Below the pieces are notes generated by a model. It saw only the letters and a list, made by a program, of their open reading frames with translations, searched no databases and was not told the origin of the DNA. From NCBI GenBank assembly GCA_013298125.1, contig JAAFJP010000002.1, positions 62,001 through 126,000 on the forward strand: 64,000 nucleotides of DNA, read 5' to 3'. How positions within the stretch are numbered: position 1 is the first letter of the stretch; every line of letters starts with the position of its first letter. Positions 52,462 to 61,949 of this stretch are shown here, in pieces. The translations under genes were made by a program, and so were the position numbers. The DNA is from Cytophagales bacterium. Its GTDB lineage: Bacteria > Bacteroidota > Bacteroidia > Cytophagales > Spirosomataceae.

Positions 52462-54294
52462 ATGAGAAGACCGTTAATTCGTTTATTAATTTGTATTTTA
52501 ATAACCCTCTCGTTTTATTCATTTTCACAAAAGATTACCAGAGGTCCATACTTACAAGCGGCTACGCCTACGTATATGCAAATTCGTTGGCGGACAGATG
52601 CCCCGACGGCTACAACTGTTAGATATGGTACATCAGTCAATAATTTAAATTTTTCTGTTTCATCTCAAAATCAACAAACAGAACATTCTACTGACCTCAA
52701 TAACCTAATACCCAACACCAAGTATTTTTATTCTTTGGAAACACCGTCAAAGGTTTTACAAGGAGGAAATAGCTACTTTTTTATTACGCCCCCTCCTACC
52801 AATACCACCCAAAAAATACGAGTTTGGGCAAATGGCGATTGTGGCAATGGTACTGAGAGACAAACAAAAGTACGTGATGCTTTCCTTAAAACGTTAGGGG
52901 ATAACTACCTGAATCTCTGGATATTATTAGGTGACAATACATACTTTGGTTCGGATGATGCCGCTTATGAAAAAGGTTTTTTTGGTATTTATGCCAAAGA
53001 TAAATTCCTAAGACAGTCACCTCTGTATCCTGCCACGGGCAATCATGATTATGACGGTAGTGATAGAGTTATAGAAAATCCAAAGGCAGCTTATTATAGT
53101 ATTTTTAGTATGCCTACCAAAGGCGAAGCTGGTGGAGTAGCATCGGGTTCAAAAGGTTATTATTCCTATAATTACGGCAATATCCATTTTGTAGCTCTGG
53201 AAAGTGAGGCGGTTGATAGAGATAATAAAAAACTTTACCAAAACCCAAATAATCAGGTAGAATGGCTTGAAAAAGATTTAGCTGCCAATTCGCAAATGTG
53301 GACGGTTGTTTATTTTCATCATCCTCCATTCACGAAAGGTTCTCACGATTCAGATGTTGAGGCGGATTTAATAGCCATTCGTCAAAATATCGTTCCCATT
53401 TTTGAAAAATATAAGGTTGATTTGGTTCTCAATGGACATTCCCATGCCTACGAACGCTCAAAACCGATGAAAGGACATTATGGATTTTCAAAGGAATTTG
53501 ATGAGAAAAAAAGTGTAGAAGAAACCACTTCGGGTAAATGGGATAATTCTCAAAACTCTTGTCCTTATGTCAAAAATCAAGCTCCAATGTACATAGTGGC
53601 GGGTTCAGCGGGAGGATACGGTTACGCAAGAGAGGGCTATCCGCATAAAGCCATGTATTATTCTTACGTCGAAAAAGGTGGTTCGTTTTATTTTGAAGTA
53701 GAAAATAATGTTCTTTCCGCTCAATTCATCAACGAAGATGCTTTGATTCTTGATAAGTTTACGATGATGAAAAATGTCAATCAAAAACAAACGTTGAAGT
53801 TGGATGCAAACCAAAGTAGTATTCCTCTGACAGCTTCTTGGAAAGGGAATTTTAATTGGCAACATGATAATTCAAAGAAAGAAACAGTTGTGGTATCTCC
53901 AAAAGTAACCACCAAATACATCGTGCAAGACAATCAGAAGTGTTTACAAGATGAGTATATTGTAAAAGTTGTAACAGGTTATGCTATTCAAGATTTCAAT
54001 TCTACTTCCACTAAAAGCGGAATGCTAATTGATTGGATAACAACCCAAGAGAGAGGAATAATAAGTTTTGAAGTTGAGCGACAAAGGCAAGGAGGGCTAT
54101 ATCAAAGTATTGCAAAGCTAAGTTCAAAAGCAAAAAATCAATTTTCAGAAAAAGCAATCACTTACCGTTACCTTGACCAAATACATGAAACAAGTGAGAA
54201 TGTAAATTACAGAATCAAAATAACTGATAATGAAGGCGTTAGTTATTACTCAGATAATAAAATGGCAAATACTGCCTTGAAGGTTACAGATTAA
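52462..54294 (+). CDS. secreted purple acid phosphatase-like metallophosphoesterase
   Basis: 610 residues with signal peptide (PLIRLLICILITLSFYSFSQ). Purple-acid-phosphatase N-terminal Ig-like domain (about 24-115: RGPYLQAATPTYMQIRWRT), then the metallophosphoesterase domain (about 118-400) with GDCGNG, LLGDNTYFGSDD, ATGNHDYDG, VVYFHHPPF and LNGHSHAYERS supplying the two-metal site. The last 200 residues are Ig/beta-sandwich-like. No canonical T9SS sorting motif is visible at the very end, unlike the amidase at 40953. Confidence 0.9.
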   Translation: MRRPLIRLLICILITLSFYSFSQKITRGPYLQAATPTYMQIRWRTDAPTATTVRYGTSVNNLNFSVSSQNQQTEHSTDLNNLIPNTKYFYSLETPSKVLQGGNSYFFITPPPTNTTQKIRVWANGDCGNGTERQTKVRDAFLKTLGDNYLNLWILLGDNTYFGSDDAAYEKGFFGIYAKDKFLRQSPLYPATGNHDYDGSDRVIENPKAAYYSIFSMPTKGEAGGVASGSKGYYSYNYGNIHFVALESEAVDRDNKKLYQNPNNQVEWLEKDLAANSQMWTVVYFHHPPFTKGSHDSDVEADLIAIRQNIVPIFEKYKVDLVLNGHSHAYERSKPMKGHYGFSKEFDEKKSVEETTSGKWDNSQNSCPYVKNQAPMYIVAGSAGGYGYAREGYPHKAMYYSYVEKGGSFYFEVENNVLSAQFINEDALILDKFTMMKNVNQKQTLKLDANQSSIPLTASWKGNFNWQHDNSKKETVVVSPKVTTKYIVQDNQKCLQDEYIVKVVTGYAIQDFNSTSTKSGMLIDWITTQERGIISFEVERQRQGGLYQSIAKLSSKAKNQFSEKAITYRYLDQIHETSENVNYRIKITDNEGVSYYSDNKMANTALKVTD

Positions 54295-54329
54295 AAAAAG
54301 CGGTCAAATGAGAGTTTGACCGCTTTTTT
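54294..54329. terminator. bidirectional terminator between phosphatase and peptidase genes
   Basis: Perfect 15-bp stem AAAAAAGCGGTCAAA (54294-54308) and TTTGACCGCTTTTTT (54315-54329), six-base loop, between convergent genes. Confidence 0.9.
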
Positions 54330-54330
54330 G

Positions 54331-57183
54331 TTACTTCCCTACTTCCAATTTTTGATTTATCCCTTTCTCCAACATCGGCAAACCATCGGTCATCCAAGTG
54401 GGTGCGGGAGCATCTTTCAAATAGTGGTCAAAGTATTGATATAATCTTTTAGCAAAGTCTTTTTTATTTTTACGTTGAATCAAACCGTGTTTTTCTCCAT
54501 TATAATTTAGTAACCAAACGGGTTTGTTCAAACGCTTCAAAGCTGAATAAAATTCTATTCCTTGCTGCCATGGCACAGCCCCATCATCGTCATTGTGCAT
54601 CATCAAGAGTGGCGTTTGAATTTTTGGAGCTTGAAAAAGTGGAGAATTTTCCACATACTTATCAAATTTATCCCACAACGTCCCTCCTATTCTGGTTTGC
54701 CCTTTTTCGTATTGAGCTTGACGTGAGTTACCTGATTCCCAGCGAATTCCACCATACGCTGAGGTCATATTTGCTACGGGAGCTCCCGCTTCTGCCGCTC
54801 TAAACATATTAGTTTGCGTAACTAAATACGCTGTTTGATACCCTCCCCAACTATGTCCTGAAATTCCCACACGTTCTGGATTAATAAAACCTTTGGCAAT
54901 CATTTCTTTTGTTCCTGCAATGATACAGTTGTATGCACTTTTGCCTGGATCTCCCGCCTTATACACAATATCTGGGACGAAAATTACATATCCGTTTGAA
55001 GTAAAATAAGGGTAATTAATCGCCGCTCTTATTGGTGACGGTGTAATGTGCAAATGCAAATTCTCTGTATTCCTTTCATAAAAATAAACCATCATTGGGT
55101 ATTTTTTCGTCGCATCAAAATTTTCAGGTTTGTACAAAAGTCCTTGTAAAGGTGTTCCGTCAAATGCCTTATAATCAACGAGTTCTACTGTTCCCCAGGC
55201 ATAATCCTTTTGTTGTGGATTAGCTTCTGAGACTTTCTGAACATTCTGAAAGCTCAAATCTGATGTGTATAAATCTGGAAAATTTTGAAAATTTTGTTTT
55301 GTAAATATCAAATTATCAGTCCCTTTTGCCTTGATAGGATTTGATAAAGTATAATCAACTTTATAAATCTCTTTGGGTTTCGACAACGGACTCGTCGGAA
55401 TGGCATAACCTTCTGATTTATCTTTTTCATAAACCAACTTCCACAAAGCATTTTTACCCAAAATAAATTTATCGTCAGCATCCAAATTGACATAACGATA
55501 CTGAACCTTGTTTGCTCGCCCACCCGTAATGAGCATCGGCACGTTATTTTTCAAGTCAATCGCCCACGCATCATAGCGGTCATAGACTACAAACATGGGG
55601 TCTTTGGTATCATCTACCCAACCCGCAGAGCCATACGAACTTGGCAAATCTGGATGGTCGTCATCTTCATCAAAAAACTTAACTCCTTGATTATTAGTAA
55701 GTTTAATTGTCTTTTCAGTATTTAAAGAATAAGCAAACCAAGCCGTATCGGGCATCGACCACCAAGTTACGTATTGGGCATTTGGTGAAAGTACAGGGTT
55801 TCCTTGCAAAGCCGTTGCTATCTGTTTGCGTGAACCATCTTGCAGATTTATCAAATAAACATCCTTCTTAGTATCAAAATTCCAATGCTGATTAGAGTAC
55901 GGAACTTCCGAAATTGCTAAAACAGTGCCGTGGTTAGCCTCTTTATCCAAACTCACAGAAGGAATTTCAACGAAACCTAATTGTATTATTTTAAGATTAT
56001 CTAAATGAATAACTGATAAATAAGATCGTTTTTTGTCTTCGTCTGAAGTAACTTTTTGTTGCGTTTGGAGTTTTTTATCTTGCCAATTCCAAACTTCTAC
56101 ACTCACAATTTCTTCGGGTAAAAGTGTTGTATCTGGTACAACAGGCTTTGGATTTGTTCCGAAAAATAATCTTTTGCCGTCTTTCGAGAATCTTGGTTGA
56201 TAATTATCACTCACGAGCCAACCTGCGGGGGCGAAAGTTTGTTTTTCGTCAGTCAAAAGTTGTGCTTGTACATCTCCTTCTTTCCAACGATAGAGTTTTG
56301 GTAAGCGAATCTGGGTTTTAGTATTAGTATCTAAATCAGCGATGAAAGCTATCTGAGTTCCATCTTCCGAAAGAGATAATTTCTTGAATTTTCCTTTTGA
56401 TTTAAAAATGTTTTCTAATTTACCATTTTGCAAATCATAGGCATAAACGCCTGACAATAAGGTAGAATCGTTCCCCGTTGTGCTAAATACTAATCGTTTA
56501 GCATATTTAGCAAAGTTGTATTCCGTAACAAAACTAAACGTCTGGTCTGTATTAGTTTTAAAATTCTTCAATACTAAACGATAGCCGTTCTCCTCAGACT
56601 CTTTCTTCGAGGCTTTCTTTTTAGGTTCGCTTTTTACTAAGGAATCTTTCTTTTTAGCAATGTCAATTTTCTTAGTTTCTTCTAATTGATAGGCAAGCCA
56701 CCCTCCTACTTTCTCAGGAATTTTATAGGATAATACATTCGGAATCTTCGTTACAAGATTCGTTTTTAATCCATAAATACCCAAAGAATCCTTGGGCATT
56801 TCTTCCTTTTTCTTTTTCAAGCGTTTCATGGATTTAACCAAATTGAGTTGTGGCTTTATCTTGAAAACTGCATATTCTGAATCATCCGCTAATCGAATTT
56901 CAGCCCCTCGTTGCACAGAGTCTATTTTTGTATTTTTCAAAGAATGAAACACGACTCGTCCATCCCCTTCTTGTGGATTGAGGGTATAGACAATCGTACT
57001 TCCATCATTAGAAAGCATTTTATCAGGAATTTCTTTCCATGAATCATAGACATCATGCGTCAAGGGTTTCTTTTGAACCTGAACAACGACTTCTTCCGAA
57101 ACTTTCTTTGATTTTTTTCTTTTTTGTGCTGATAATGAGAAGGTTACTATCAGGCAAAACAATAAGAGGAATGTTTTTCTCAT
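54331..57183 (-). CDS. S9-family prolyl oligopeptidase-like serine peptidase, secreted
   Basis: 950 residues from ATG 57183, where a signal peptide starts (MRKTFLLLFCLIVTFSLSAQ). A large beta-propeller-like N-terminal region (about 50-680) precedes an alpha/beta hydrolase domain (about 690-940) with the nucleophile in GISGHSWGGY, an aspartate in MHNDDDGAVPW and a histidine in GEKHGL. Lys-rich low-complexity pieces (KRKKSKK, SEPKKKASKK) sit near the start. A start 84 bases further up would translate repeat DNA and hide the signal peptide. Likely a periplasmic peptidase for peptide uptake. Confidence 0.9.
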   Translation of the reverse strand: MRKTFLLLFCLIVTFSLSAQKRKKSKKVSEEVVVQVQKKPLTHDVYDSWKEIPDKMLSNDGSTIVYTLNPQEGDGRVVFHSLKNTKIDSVQRGAEIRLADDSEYAVFKIKPQLNLVKSMKRLKKKKEEMPKDSLGIYGLKTNLVTKIPNVLSYKIPEKVGGWLAYQLEETKKIDIAKKKDSLVKSEPKKKASKKESEENGYRLVLKNFKTNTDQTFSFVTEYNFAKYAKRLVFSTTGNDSTLLSGVYAYDLQNGKLENIFKSKGKFKKLSLSEDGTQIAFIADLDTNTKTQIRLPKLYRWKEGDVQAQLLTDEKQTFAPAGWLVSDNYQPRFSKDGKRLFFGTNPKPVVPDTTLLPEEIVSVEVWNWQDKKLQTQQKVTSDEDKKRSYLSVIHLDNLKIIQLGFVEIPSVSLDKEANHGTVLAISEVPYSNQHWNFDTKKDVYLINLQDGSRKQIATALQGNPVLSPNAQYVTWWSMPDTAWFAYSLNTEKTIKLTNNQGVKFFDEDDDHPDLPSSYGSAGWVDDTKDPMFVVYDRYDAWAIDLKNNVPMLITGGRANKVQYRYVNLDADDKFILGKNALWKLVYEKDKSEGYAIPTSPLSKPKEIYKVDYTLSNPIKAKGTDNLIFTKQNFQNFPDLYTSDLSFQNVQKVSEANPQQKDYAWGTVELVDYKAFDGTPLQGLLYKPENFDATKKYPMMVYFYERNTENLHLHITPSPIRAAINYPYFTSNGYVIFVPDIVYKAGDPGKSAYNCIIAGTKEMIAKGFINPERVGISGHSWGGYQTAYLVTQTNMFRAAEAGAPVANMTSAYGGIRWESGNSRQAQYEKGQTRIGGTLWDKFDKYVENSPLFQAPKIQTPLLMMHNDDDGAVPWQQGIEFYSALKRLNKPVWLLNYNGEKHGLIQRKNKKDFAKRLYQYFDHYLKDAPAPTWMTDGLPMLEKGINQKLEVGK

Positions 57184-57223
57184 GATTAGGTTGGGGGAAT
57201 AATGAAGTTCGTTAATGATTACT

Positions 57224-57312
57224 ACCATTGAACATCCCCCTGCCCCCTTCAAAGGGGGATTTCCCATTAGTGCAAGTCCCCCTTTGAAGGGGGCAGGGGG
57301 ATGTTCAACGGT
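57224..57312. repeat. MITE-like element, copy 2 (variant)
   Basis: Same C/G-rich palindrome as copies at 1605 and 60056 (ACATCCCCCTGCCCCC ... complement), arms about 57224-57260 and 57276-57312. The flanks read ACCATTGAA/TTCAACGGT and lack the AGACCGA terminal repeats. It sits just upstream of the peptidase start, after the LacI gene. Confidence 0.75.
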
Positions 57313-57347
57313 GGTAAAACTGAAATAATTGATTTTCTATAAATACA

Positions 57348-58370
57348 CTATCTCATCCGCAAAGACGATTCTCTAATTTTCAATTCTGTTTTAAATGCTT
57401 TTACTTGGGGTTTTTCTGTACTATCCGAATTTTCTATCTGATTGATTAACAAGGACATAGCCATTTTTCCCATCTCAAATGTAGGTTGTGCCACACTCGT
57501 GAGCGTAGGCGTTACTATCGTACAAATTGGTTCGTCATTAAAACTAACAATGGCAACATCTTCTGGAATTTTGATATTTTTCTTACGCAAAGCCGCAATT
57601 GCACCCACTGCCAAACGATCACTCACTACCACCATCCCATCGGGTGGATTTGGTAATTCAAATAATTTATTCGTCAGTTCAATTGCCCCTTGCATATTAT
57701 AATTTCCGTGAACAATCAAACTTTCATCAATCAAAAAACCAGAATCTTTCAGGGCATTTATGTAACCTTCTTGTCGCAAATTACTAACGGTAACGTTAGC
57801 TGGACCTGCCAAAAATGCTATCCGTTTTGAGCCATTCTCAATCAAATGCTTGGTAGCTTCATAAGCCGCACCGACATTATCCACCATCACTTTTGGCACA
57901 TCAACTTCATTAGCATCTCTATCAAAAAACACTAATGGAATCCCTTTTCTTTGCAAGCGTTTGAAGTGCTCATAGTCGGTAGTTTCTTGTGAAATTGATA
58001 CAATAAAGCCCTCTACTTGCCCACGAGATAGGTTTTGGACGTTGGTCAATTCACGTTCGTACAACTCACTCGTCTGTGTCAGAAGCAAACTATAACCTCT
58101 TGCAAAGGCTTCTTCTTCAATGCCTTTAATGACCGAGGCAAAAAAATGATAAGCCAAATCTGGCACAATTACCCCGATAGTTTTTGTACGACTCTTTACT
58201 AAATTAGTTGCTAAAATATTGGGTTGGTAGTCCCATTCTTTGGCTAATTTTAGCACAGCATCACGAGTCTCCGCCTTGATTTCAGGCATATCTCGCATAG
58301 CACGAGAGACAGTCGCCACCGAAATATTGAGGTGTCGAGCAAGGTCTTTTATCGTTACTTGATGAGCCAT
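57348..58370 (-). CDS. LacI-family transcriptional regulator
   Basis: 340 residues. N-terminal LacI HTH (VTIKDLARHLNISVATVSRAMRD) with hinge helix, then a periplasmic-binding-like sensor domain beginning KTIGVIVPDLAYHFFASVIKG. In Bacteroidota such regulators usually control sugar utilisation, but no sugar locus is adjacent; downstream is the peptidase gene beyond a repeat. Starts three bases after folB. Confidence 0.9.
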   Translation of the reverse strand: MAHQVTIKDLARHLNISVATVSRAMRDMPEIKAETRDAVLKLAKEWDYQPNILATNLVKSRTKTIGVIVPDLAYHFFASVIKGIEEEAFARGYSLLLTQTSELYERELTNVQNLSRGQVEGFIVSISQETTDYEHFKRLQRKGIPLVFFDRDANEVDVPKVMVDNVGAAYEATKHLIENGSKRIAFLAGPANVTVSNLRQEGYINALKDSGFLIDESLIVHGNYNMQGAIELTNKLFELPNPPDGMVVVSDRLAVGAIAALRKKNIKIPEDVAIVSFNDEPICTIVTPTLTSVAQPTFEMGKMAMSLLINQIENSDSTEKPQVKAFKTELKIRESSLRMR

Positions 58371-58373
58371 AAA

Positions 58374-58724
58374 TTATCCTTCAAGGGTTACTTTTGCACG
58401 GGTACACACGCCCCCGATGGGTGGGTTAAATTTGGAAACTGATACTTCTACTTTTTCTATGTCAGGATAACGTTTTCGCACATTTGTGATAATTAATTGA
58501 GCAATGTGTTCTAACAATTTCGCCTTAATTTTCATTACGCCCGAAATGATTTCGTACAAATCTCCGTAATTGACAGTATCTCTCAATTTATCGTTTTCGG
58601 CAGCCTCCGAAAAATCGGTAGTTACCTGAATATCAACCTGATAGCGGTTGCCAATTTTCTGTTCTTCTTCGTGAACGCCATGATAGGCAAAAAATTCAAT
58701 TCCTTCTAAGGCAATTGTTCCCAT
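58374..58724 (-). CDS. folB: dihydroneopterin aldolase
   Basis: 116 residues, tunnelling fold. MGTIALEGIEFFAYHGVHEEEQKIGNRYQVD contains the YHGV-EE motif with substrate-binding glutamate; the catalytic lysine is in the C-terminal SKFNPPIGG region. Converts dihydroneopterin to 6-hydroxymethyl-dihydropterin in folate synthesis, downstream of FolE in the pathway. Confidence 0.93.
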   Translation of the reverse strand: MGTIALEGIEFFAYHGVHEEEQKIGNRYQVDIQVTTDFSEAAENDKLRDTVNYGDLYEIISGVMKIKAKLLEHIAQLIITNVRKRYPDIEKVEVSVSKFNPPIGGVCTRAKVTLEG

Positions 58725-58750
58725 GATTTTTTAGTAAGGTTTTAGATTTT

Positions 58751-58811
58751 GTCATCCCGACGCAGGAGGGAACTGTTAAATGTATTCAGTTCCCTCCTGC
58801 GTCGGGATGAC
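58751..58811. repeat. 25-bp perfect inverted repeat
   Basis: Arms 58751-58775 and 58787-58811 (GTCATCCCGACGCAGGAGGG and onward) are perfect complements with an 11-base loop. High G+C against the local background. Positioned between DivIVA and folB genes on the minus strand, it could act as a terminator for DivIVA or be a mobile REP/MITE sequence. Confidence 0.82.
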
Positions 58812-58891
58812 AAACTGAAATTAAATTAAACAAAAAATTTCAAGCTGTGAATTCAACTTGAAATTTTTGCATAGCAAGATATTTCTAACAA

Positions 58892-59983
58892 CTAAATATT
58901 ATCAAAAAACGAACCTCCACCATTTGAAATTGCGACAGGAGCTTCTTTTGAAAATTCTTCCATGACTGATGAAACTGTTGGCAGTCCACCATTATCATCT
59001 TTTATTATTTTGCGAGGTCTCCCACGAGTAGCCTTCATTTCTTTCATCAAATTATCTGCCGTTTCATTAAACGCATCCGTTGGCGATTCGATGGCAGAGG
59101 CAGGATGAACAAACGAAGTCTTTTCAATTTCCTGCACAGGCTGCACAAAAGCGGGATTTACAACTTCTGGCTCAGGCTGTACGATGGTATGAACAGTTGG
59201 CAATTCATCGTTTTCATCGTCATAATCATTGGCAGGATTAAAGTCAATTTCTGTTTCGACCACCTCAGTTTTTGTAACCGCTTGTACTTCTTCTACAACT
59301 GGCAAAACCGCTTCAACTTCTTGATTTACAATTGGTTCTGCAATTACCTCTTCCACTTTAACAGGCTCTGCAACAATTGCTTCGACTACTGGGGCGACTG
59401 GCTCTGCCAATTTTTCTGTTACTCTGATATTCAGTTCATTCAGCCTTGCTTCGCTACTACGAGTATTGATTCTCTCTTCAAATTTAGTAACTTTATCAAG
59501 GGCATCGTTGGCAAAACTTTTCAGTTCAACTACCAAATAATCCTTATAACGTTCCATGGCTTTGAAGTCACGCTCGTAGTTTTTGAGGTCATTCACGGCT
59601 TCTTCTACTAAGAATTTTGCCTTGTTTTCTGCCTCCGAAACTATCATGTCAGCATTTTTCTGAGCTTCTCTCGCAATCGTAATCGCCTCCATGCGTGCTT
59701 GGTCGGTGATTAAATCCGCTTCGGCTTGGGCTGTTGAGTTAATATTTTGTTGAGCATCTTCGGCAGCTTTCAAAGTTTTGAAAAGGCTACCTTCAAGCTC
59801 CTTCATTCTAACTATCTCTTTTTCAGCTACTTCCAATTGTTGTTTAGACTGACGGAGGTCTTCTGATACCCGTTCCCATTCTTGCGAAAGAGACAATAAA
59901 AAGGCATCAACTGATTCAGTATCGTACCCTCTAAAACTCTTATCGAAAGTATGTTGTCTGATTTCAAGGGGGGTAATTCTCAT
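58892..59983 (-). CDS. DivIVA-domain protein
   Basis: 363 residues. The DivIVA N-terminal motif ITPLEIRQHTFDKSFRGYDTESVDAFL is followed by a long coiled coil (about 30-190). The C-terminal half is low complexity, rich in Val/Glu/Pro, with an AT-hook-like motif RGRPRK near residue 325. In Gram-positives DivIVA marks curved membrane and recruits polar or division proteins; in Bacteroidota its role is little known. Monocistronic. Confidence 0.88.
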   Translation of the reverse strand: MRITPLEIRQHTFDKSFRGYDTESVDAFLLSLSQEWERVSEDLRQSKQQLEVAEKEIVRMKELEGSLFKTLKAAEDAQQNINSTAQAEADLITDQARMEAITIAREAQKNADMIVSEAENKAKFLVEEAVNDLKNYERDFKAMERYKDYLVVELKSFANDALDKVTKFEERINTRSSEARLNELNIRVTEKLAEPVAPVVEAIVAEPVKVEEVIAEPIVNQEVEAVLPVVEEVQAVTKTEVVETEIDFNPANDYDDENDELPTVHTIVQPEPEVVNPAFVQPVQEIEKTSFVHPASAIESPTDAFNETADNLMKEMKATRGRPRKIIKDDNGGLPTVSSVMEEFSKEAPVAISNGGGSFFDNI

Positions 59984-60055
59984 GATTTTTCAAGTTTTTC
60001 CTTTTTTCAAGGATATATTAAACAAAGTTGGATATTTCTATTCTGTATTTTTTTC

Positions 60056-60204
60056 AGACCGATACTTTTCTATATATATATCTTGTTTAATCTACCGAGA
60101 ACATCCCCCTACCCCCTTCAAAGGGGGAATTGCACTAATGGTAAATCCCCCTTTGAAGGGGGCAGGGGGATGTCTTCGGTAGATTAAACAAAAAGTATCT
60201 GTCT
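60056..60204. repeat. MITE-like element, copy 3
   Basis: 149 bp. Terminal inverted repeats AGACCGATACTTTT (60056-60069) and AAAAGTATCTGTCT (60191-60204), one mismatch, then a second inverted pair TGTTTAATCTACCGA / TCGGTAGATTAAACA, then the C/G-rich core CATCCCCCTACCCCC. Same structure as the copy at 1605. Confidence 0.8.
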
Positions 60205-60211
60205 ATAAATT

Positions 60212-60676
60212 TTATTCAAAAGACTTAATCATAATCGTATTCTCAAACTCAACATCTTGTACTCGTTTGATATATACTTCTTTTTCTTTGAAGCCACTTT
60301 TCAAGAAAAATGGCTTTGCGGTAATACTTACGTCCGACCAAATTCCTGTAAAATCTTTTTCATAAGCCTCTGATTCTAAGGTATCTAATAATTGAGTGGC
60401 GACTCCAATATGTTGAAAATCTTTGTGTACATACATAAAATCAACACAAGCCATTTCGTCCAAAGAAGCAAAACCTATTATCAAATCATCTTTTTCAGCT
60501 ACAATAAAATACTGCGATTTGATACATTCTAACCAATAATCAACCTTCTGACTACTCGCTGACCAAACGGCAATTTGTTCTTTTGAATAATCTTTTTGAT
60601 TGATGGTATTGACCGTTTCACAAAACAATTGCGTGATTTGCGATAGGTCATTTTCTGTTGCTTTTCTAATTTGCAT
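60212..60676 (-). CDS. GNAT-family N-acetyltransferase
   Basis: 154 residues. ACVDFMYVHKDFQHIGVATQLLDTLE is the acetyl-CoA-binding block, with MQIRKATENDLSQITQLF at the start and KPFFLKSGFKEKEVYIKR at the end. Resembles the YafP/ElaA-like group of small acetyltransferases. Substrate unknown. Three bases after the WD40 gene, probably one transcript. Confidence 0.88.
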   Translation of the reverse strand: MQIRKATENDLSQITQLFCETVNTINQKDYSKEQIAVWSASSQKVDYWLECIKSQYFIVAEKDDLIIGFASLDEMACVDFMYVHKDFQHIGVATQLLDTLESEAYEKDFTGIWSDVSITAKPFFLKSGFKEKEVYIKRVQDVEFENTIMIKSFE

Positions 60677-60679
60677 AAA

Positions 60680-61582
60680 TTACTCTTCAATTCTCCAAAC
60701 CGATACACGTTTGTCATCCGAAGCTGATACTAACAGATTTTCGTATTCACTCCACCACAATTTGTTAATCGACGTTCCGTGACCTGCGTGACGGGCTTTA
60801 TCAATAACTTTTAGGAGTTTGAATTGTTCAGCATCCCAAATTTTGATGGACTTGTCCATGCTACACGTCGCAAAATATTTACCGTTTGGACTAAATTTTA
60901 TATCATTAATCGCAAATAAATGTGCGGCAATGTCTTGGACTAAATTATATTGATTTTTTACGTCTAAAATTTTCAAGTGTGCGTCTCGTCCTGCCGTGAT
61001 TAAATACTGATAATCAGGCGAATAGCAAACCGTGAAAACTGAGTTGATGTGTTGATTAACCACTAATTTCAAGGAAAAATCCTGTAAATCAAAGACTTTT
61101 ACCGAAAAATCGCTGTATGCCACCGCAAATTCACACGAAATTGGGTTTATGGCAATATTTCTAACGCTTTTATCGGATGCTTTGATGTGTTTGCGGACGA
61201 CGAAATTCTCCACATCCATCACCACAATCGTGCCATCTGAAAGCCCAATGAAGGCATTATTTTCGTGAATTTTTATGTCAAAAATAGACGAAGAAGTAAT
61301 TTTTATGGACTTAATTTCTTGTTGTGTTTCGATATCAATCAAGTGGATTCCGTCAAAATTTTGACCTACCCACAATTGATTTTTAGATTTATCAAAACAC
61401 AAAGCATAAATCGAAGCGGGAATTTGAGCAAATAATTCTCCTGCATCAGGTTTCGTCAAATCCCAACGAACTACTAACCCATCCCCTCCTGCCGAAAAAA
61501 ACTGATTAGATTCCAATGCCCCTTCAAGCGTATAAACACAATCACGATGCCCTGAAAATGTATCTATTTTTTCTACTTGCAT
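60680..61582 (-). CDS. WD40-repeat protein
   Basis: 300 residues making one seven-bladed beta-propeller. Blades show the GH...WD pattern, e.g. FSGHRDCVYTLEGAL, FSAGGDGLVVRWDL, ITAGRDAHLKILDV, FATCSMDKSIKIWDA and VSASDDKRVSVWRI. No signal peptide, so cytoplasmic. A scaffold; partner unknown. Such stand-alone WD40 genes are frequent in Cytophagales. Confidence 0.9.
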   Translation of the reverse strand: MQVEKIDTFSGHRDCVYTLEGALESNQFFSAGGDGLVVRWDLTKPDAGELFAQIPASIYALCFDKSKNQLWVGQNFDGIHLIDIETQQEIKSIKITSSSIFDIKIHENNAFIGLSDGTIVVMDVENFVVRKHIKASDKSVRNIAINPISCEFAVAYSDFSVKVFDLQDFSLKLVVNQHINSVFTVCYSPDYQYLITAGRDAHLKILDVKNQYNLVQDIAAHLFAINDIKFSPNGKYFATCSMDKSIKIWDAEQFKLLKVIDKARHAGHGTSINKLWWSEYENLLVSASDDKRVSVWRIEE

Positions 61583-61738
61583 GGTTTTTAGGGATTGGGG
61601 ATTAGGTAATTAGGGATTAGGAAGTAATTATCAGCGAAATTACTTTATTTTGCAGGGAATGGCAACAAATTTTAAAATCAAAAGATTATATCATTGTTGG
61701 TCTTCCTTTTGAGAAATAAAAATAGCCAGCCATTGTTC

Positions 61739-61872
61739 GGTGTTTTCCACCAACAACTCGTGCGTTAGCCATCGGATGAATAGGTAAGTATTTGACAATA
61801 AAAAAGTTATGAGTAAAGCAAGGAAACTTATTCGTCCGCTTGCTTTCGCACGAGTCGTTGGTGGAAAACACC
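61739..61872. repeat. 26-bp inverted repeat
   Basis: GGTGTTTTCCACCAACAACT and onward (61739-61764) pairs with 61847-61872 with a single mismatch, spaced by 82 bases. A partial copy is at 50306-50331. Words GTTGGTGG/CCACCAAC recall dispersed hairpins of this genome. Confidence 0.75.
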
Positions 61873-61949
61873 AAACGACGGCGGGACGAATGAGGAAGAC
61901 CAACAAAGGCATCAATGGCAGGGCGAGCGAAGAAGACCAACAAAGGCGA

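Noticed and set aside
57184-57267. Upstream start extending the S9 peptidase by 28 residues
   Set aside because: The extension translates repeat DNA and would place the signal peptide internally; ATG at 57183 gives a proper signal sequence.
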